Source of the DNA: Nitrososphaerota archaeon
GTDB lineage: Archaea; Thermoproteota; Nitrososphaeria; Conexivisphaerales; Conexivisphaeraceae
Direction of reading: 5' to 3'
Assembly: GCA_015522695.1 (NCBI GenBank)
Contig: WALT01000010.1
Location: forward strand, 78,961-142,960
Length of the DNA: 64,000 bases
Below, in pieces: positions 61,643 through 64,000 of the stretch; positions within the stretch are counted from its first letter, which is position 1; every line of letters starts with the position of its first letter. The notes beneath the pieces are model-generated. The model was not told the origin of the DNA and made no database searches. It saw only the letters and a program-made list of their open reading frames with translations. The position numbers and the translations under genes are program-made.

Positions 61643-62428
61643 GTGATGGTGTTCACTAGGATAATATATGAGAAGTCAAATGGGGTGGCTAAGATAACGA
61701 TCAATAGGCCGGAGGTCCGTAACGCACTCGACGTCAAGGCCAAGGAGGAGATACTCGAGGTGCTTAACGATGTCGAGAAAGATGGAGAGATCAAGGTCGT
61801 CGTGATAACGGGAGCTGGAGAGAGGGCTTTCTGCGCTGGGGCAGATCTCAAGGTCTTCCTGGAGATGGACGAGGACCGAGCATGGCCGTACCTCGAGATA
61901 ACTAAGGGGCTCGTGGACAGGATAGAGAACATGCAGAAGCCGGTGATAGCTGCTGTCAACGGACATGTGATGGGGGGAGGTCTAGAGATAGTGATGGCCT
62001 GCGATCTAGCCGTGGCTGTGGAGGACGCACTCTTCGGGCAGACAGAGATAAACGTCGGATTGATACCTGGAGCTGGGGGCTCGCAGAGGCTCCCGAGGCT
62101 GGTCGGCACGAGGAAGGCTAAAGAGATGATATTCACGGGTAAACTGATAACGGCAAAGGAGGCTGAGACGCTCGGCCTCGTCAATAGGGTCGTCCCACGG
62201 GAGGAGCTATGGAATGCCGTGAACGAGTATATCGAGGCTATCATGTCGAAGAGCCCCATCATACTCTCATACGCTAAGAGGGCCATCAACGCCAGCTATC
62301 AAAGGAGCTTCGAGGAGGGGATGATCGTCGAATCCAAGCTCTTCGCTGGATGCTTCTCCACAAGAGATCAGAAGGAGGGTGTTAGGGCATTTCTGGAAAA
62401 AAGGAAGCCGGTGTTCAAGGGGGAATAG
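61643..62428 (+). CDS. Enoyl-CoA hydratase (canonical)
   Basis: This 261-residue crotonase-fold enzyme starts at a GTG at 61643 or the ATG directly after it. The oxyanion hole (GHVMGGGLEIVMACD) and both catalytic glutamates (GGGLE; GQTEINVGLIPGAGG) are intact, and the FKGE tail is usual. It adds water to a trans-2-enoyl-CoA. It is divergent from large subunit 3 and converges with the M20 gene, with no gap between the stops. Confidence 0.93.
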   Translation: MMVFTRIIYEKSNGVAKITINRPEVRNALDVKAKEEILEVLNDVEKDGEIKVVVITGAGERAFCAGADLKVFLEMDEDRAWPYLEITKGLVDRIENMQKPVIAAVNGHVMGGGLEIVMACDLAVAVEDALFGQTEINVGLIPGAGGSQRLPRLVGTRKAKEMIFTGKLITAKEAETLGLVNRVVPREELWNAVNEYIEAIMSKSPIILSYAKRAINASYQRSFEEGMIVESKLFAGCFSTRDQKEGVRAFLEKRKPVFKGE

Positions 62429-63751
62429 TTAAGCTTCCTTAGGGGGCTCCGGAAGGACATATCTTCGCTTAACTATCTCCTTCCTATCCTTCGATAATGC
62501 ATCGACCACGACGTGTGTATAGACCTTGGCGGCCGTCGCTATATCCGGTATGTATATCGTCCCCCTAACCTTCTTTCTCGGATCGTCTGGTGCAGCGGAG
62601 GGCCCATAGTTGACGGCGGCTATCCCGAACCTCGTCAATACGTTTGCATCAGATGACCATGAGAACACGATCCTCTCGACTGGTTTGCCCGTCACAGCCT
62701 CATGGGCACGTTCTATCGCACCGACTATATATTCATCATCGGGTATCGAAGCCCAAGCATCACTGACGTAGATCTCCAGCTCCGGGTCAAATCCATACTT
62801 ACCCCTTATCATGGCGAGGAACCCGTCCAGGTCCTCCTTTACGTCCATGGGACTCGTGAATGGTGGATACCTCAGGTCTATGTACAGGTTTGCGAACATC
62901 GGCGTTCTAGAGGCCCTCCAGGGCCAACCGGCCTCCAGAGATCCGATATTGACCGTTGGTGGAACCCCCTTGTACGTATATTTCTCCACGTATTTCGGCA
63001 ACCATCCCTCAAGTTCGGATATTATCCTGTTCATTTGAAGTATTACATTCGTGACCCCAGCTGAGTGTGCTGTATGGCGCAGCAGGCCTCTCAGGGATAT
63101 CTTCGCCCAAACAGAACCGAAATGTTCGGTCATCAATCTGAGCCCCGTGGGTTCACCCAGTATCGCCATATCAGCTATACCTCCATGTGTCACAAGATAT
63201 GCTGTGCCATATCCATAGCCCCTATACATAGCGCCTTGATACCTGTCTATCTGGGTCTTCTCTATCTCCCCCACCACACCAGCGATCATAATATCACCCT
63301 TGAGCTCCACTCCGGACTCCTGGACCGCCCTGACGGCCTCTAAGTAAGCGGCAAGAGCACATTTCATGTTGTATGTACCCATACCGTAGATCCAGTTTCC
63401 CTCTCTATATGCCCATGGGGGCTCTAAAGGGTAGACTGGTGAGATCGCGGCGAGCACCTCCGGAGGTTCCATGGGGGAGAACGAGGTATCGAAGTGGGCG
63501 TTGAACATCAGAGTAGGACCTCCTCCCTTACCCCTATGTATGCCGACCGCGTTGAACCTGTTCGGCTCGACCTCCTGAAGCACCACCTTCATACCATACT
63601 CCTTCATCCTTTCAGCATAGAACTCCGCGACGTCCCTTTCAAACCCAGTTGGACTCGCTATGTTCGCGAGATCGATGGTGAGTTTTGCCACCCTTTCTTC
63701 ATCTACTTTTCTGATGGCATCGATCGCCATATCCTCTATTTTAGAGCTCAT
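62429..63751 (-). CDS. M20 family metallohydrolase (ArgE/DapE-like)
   Basis: This 440-residue zinc hydrolase is of the deacetylase/desuccinylase group. The first metal motif is FNAHFDTS (H86, D88), then GEIEKT in the catalytic Glu region and ILGEPTG further on. The metal-bridging position that is usually Asp (GRGxxDMKGG) is Asn here (GTYNMKCAL), a variant that occurs in part of the family. A dimerisation domain lies in the middle (TVNIGSLEAGWPW). The reaction would be amide or peptide hydrolysis, for example freeing an amino or carboxylic acid for the pathway. Substrate unknown. Confidence 0.87.
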   Translation of the reverse strand: MSSKIEDMAIDAIRKVDEERVAKLTIDLANIASPTGFERDVAEFYAERMKEYGMKVVLQEVEPNRFNAVGIHRGKGGGPTLMFNAHFDTSFSPMEPPEVLAAISPVYPLEPPWAYREGNWIYGMGTYNMKCALAAYLEAVRAVQESGVELKGDIMIAGVVGEIEKTQIDRYQGAMYRGYGYGTAYLVTHGGIADMAILGEPTGLRLMTEHFGSVWAKISLRGLLRHTAHSAGVTNVILQMNRIISELEGWLPKYVEKYTYKGVPPTVNIGSLEAGWPWRASRTPMFANLYIDLRYPPFTSPMDVKEDLDGFLAMIRGKYGFDPELEIYVSDAWASIPDDEYIVGAIERAHEAVTGKPVERIVFSWSSDANVLTRFGIAAVNYGPSAAPDDPRKKVRGTIYIPDIATAAKVYTHVVVDALSKDRKEIVKRRYVLPEPPKEA

Positions 63752-63831
63752 TACCGCGGTTAATCGTAGTTTAGGGATACTTATAGGGTTTGCAGGACCA
63801 TAGAGAGGAAGAAAATGAGATGGATGGAGAT

Positions 63832-64000
63832 CTAGTGAGACATGGTGAAGCCGCCATCGACATATATCGTGTTCCCAGTGATGTGGATGGCATCATCGGA
63901 AGCCAGGAAGAGGACGACGGGAGGGACGTCCTCCGGCTGCGTTATCCTCTTCAGCGGCGTATGTTCCAATACCCATTTCCTCCTCCTGGGCCAATCCGGC
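63832..64000 (-). CDS. Short-chain dehydrogenase/reductase, C-terminal end (runs off the window)
   Basis: I translated the last 55 residues by eye: HTPLKRITQPEDVPPVVLFLASDDA followed by ITGNTIYVDGGFTMSH and a TAG at 63832-63834. The P-x-x-R-x-x-x-PEDV...FLASD.A..ITG..I.VDGG pattern is the standard end of classical SDR enzymes that use NAD(P)H. The Rossmann start and the catalytic Tyr-Lys lie outside. It is on the same strand and upstream of the M20 gene. Confidence 0.88.
   Translation of the reverse strand, partial: PDWPRRRKWVLEHTPLKRITQPEDVPPVVLFLASDDAIHITGNTIYVDGGFTMSH

Noticed and set aside
61555..62289. 244-codon minus-strand open frame
   Set aside because: It is antisense to the canonical enoyl-CoA hydratase, whose catalytic residues are intact; the frame is Ser/Thr-rich shadow sequence.
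1..64000. tRNA genes, CRISPR arrays, insertion sequences, integrase or phage genes
   Set aside because: I looked through the intergenic gaps and found no T-loop consensus, regularly spaced repeats or transposase motifs.

Overview
The window reads as chromosomal DNA of a thermophilic-looking archaeon, probably of the TACK (Thermoproteota-like) group. Evidence: eukaryote-type ribosomal protein S25e (known from TACK and Asgard archaea, not from most Euryarchaeota), archaeal-type AspRS beside GatCAB, a PAC2 protein, archaeal-type NAPRT, TATA boxes about 26-31 nt upstream of start codons, several apparently leaderless genes, frequent TTG/GTG starts and heavy use of AGG/AGA and ATA codons. I saw no tRNA, rRNA, CRISPR array or transposase. 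The lineage call is an inference.

Positions 1-20,000 are mostly housekeeping: a fold-III PLP decarboxylase (cut by the left edge), a cyclophilin-like protein, S25e-purB-purA on the minus strand, a divergent phosphoribosyltransferase followed by aspS-gatC-gatA, then gatB with an SPL-like radical SAM protein, a YjbQ/NnrD-like/methyltransferase operon, an F420/flavin LLM oxidoreductase, a B12-type radical SAM protein, a metallophosphoesterase and a membrane-anchored subtilase. Positions 20,000-22,800 hold NAPRT, a PAC2 protein and an unknown protein.

Positions 22,800-64,000 form a large catabolic block, almost all on the minus strand. It opens with a four-gene FAD/Fe-S dehydrogenase in the order alpha, ferredoxin, BFD, beta, resembling the dye-linked L-proline dehydrogenase operon of Thermococcales. 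Next come etfB-etfA-etfD (electron-transfer flavoprotein and its membrane quinone reductase). A molybdenum hydroxylase with all three subunits follows, then two acyl-CoA ligases, a branched-chain-type ABC importer whose genes are split (livGF at 35.6-37.1 kb, livKHM at 44.3-47.6 kb), a complete beta-oxidation set, two thiolase/DUF35 pairs, a CoxMSL-CoxG molybdenum hydroxylase, two unusual acyl-CoA dehydrogenases, an aminotransferase, a hotdog thioesterase, a third (orphan) molybdenum hydroxylase large subunit, another enoyl-CoA hydratase, an M20 hydrolase and the 3' end of an SDR gene at the right edge.

Read together, the block looks like uptake and CoA-dependent oxidation of an organic acid, with electrons passed through ETF and EtfD to a quinone, and with molybdenum hydroxylases acting on a ring or aldehyde. 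The most striking part is a thiolase homologue that has lost the catalytic Cys and His residues and carries Tyr in the HDCF-type motif. It is paired with a DUF35 protein like the Ltp2-ChsH2 retro-aldolase of steroid side-chain breakdown, and lies near two acyl-CoA dehydrogenases of which only one keeps an alternative catalytic Glu. The substrate cannot be read from sequence. Other notable points are near-identical DNA tracts shared between paralogues (likely gene conversion) and a palindromic TATA box placed to serve two divergent genes.
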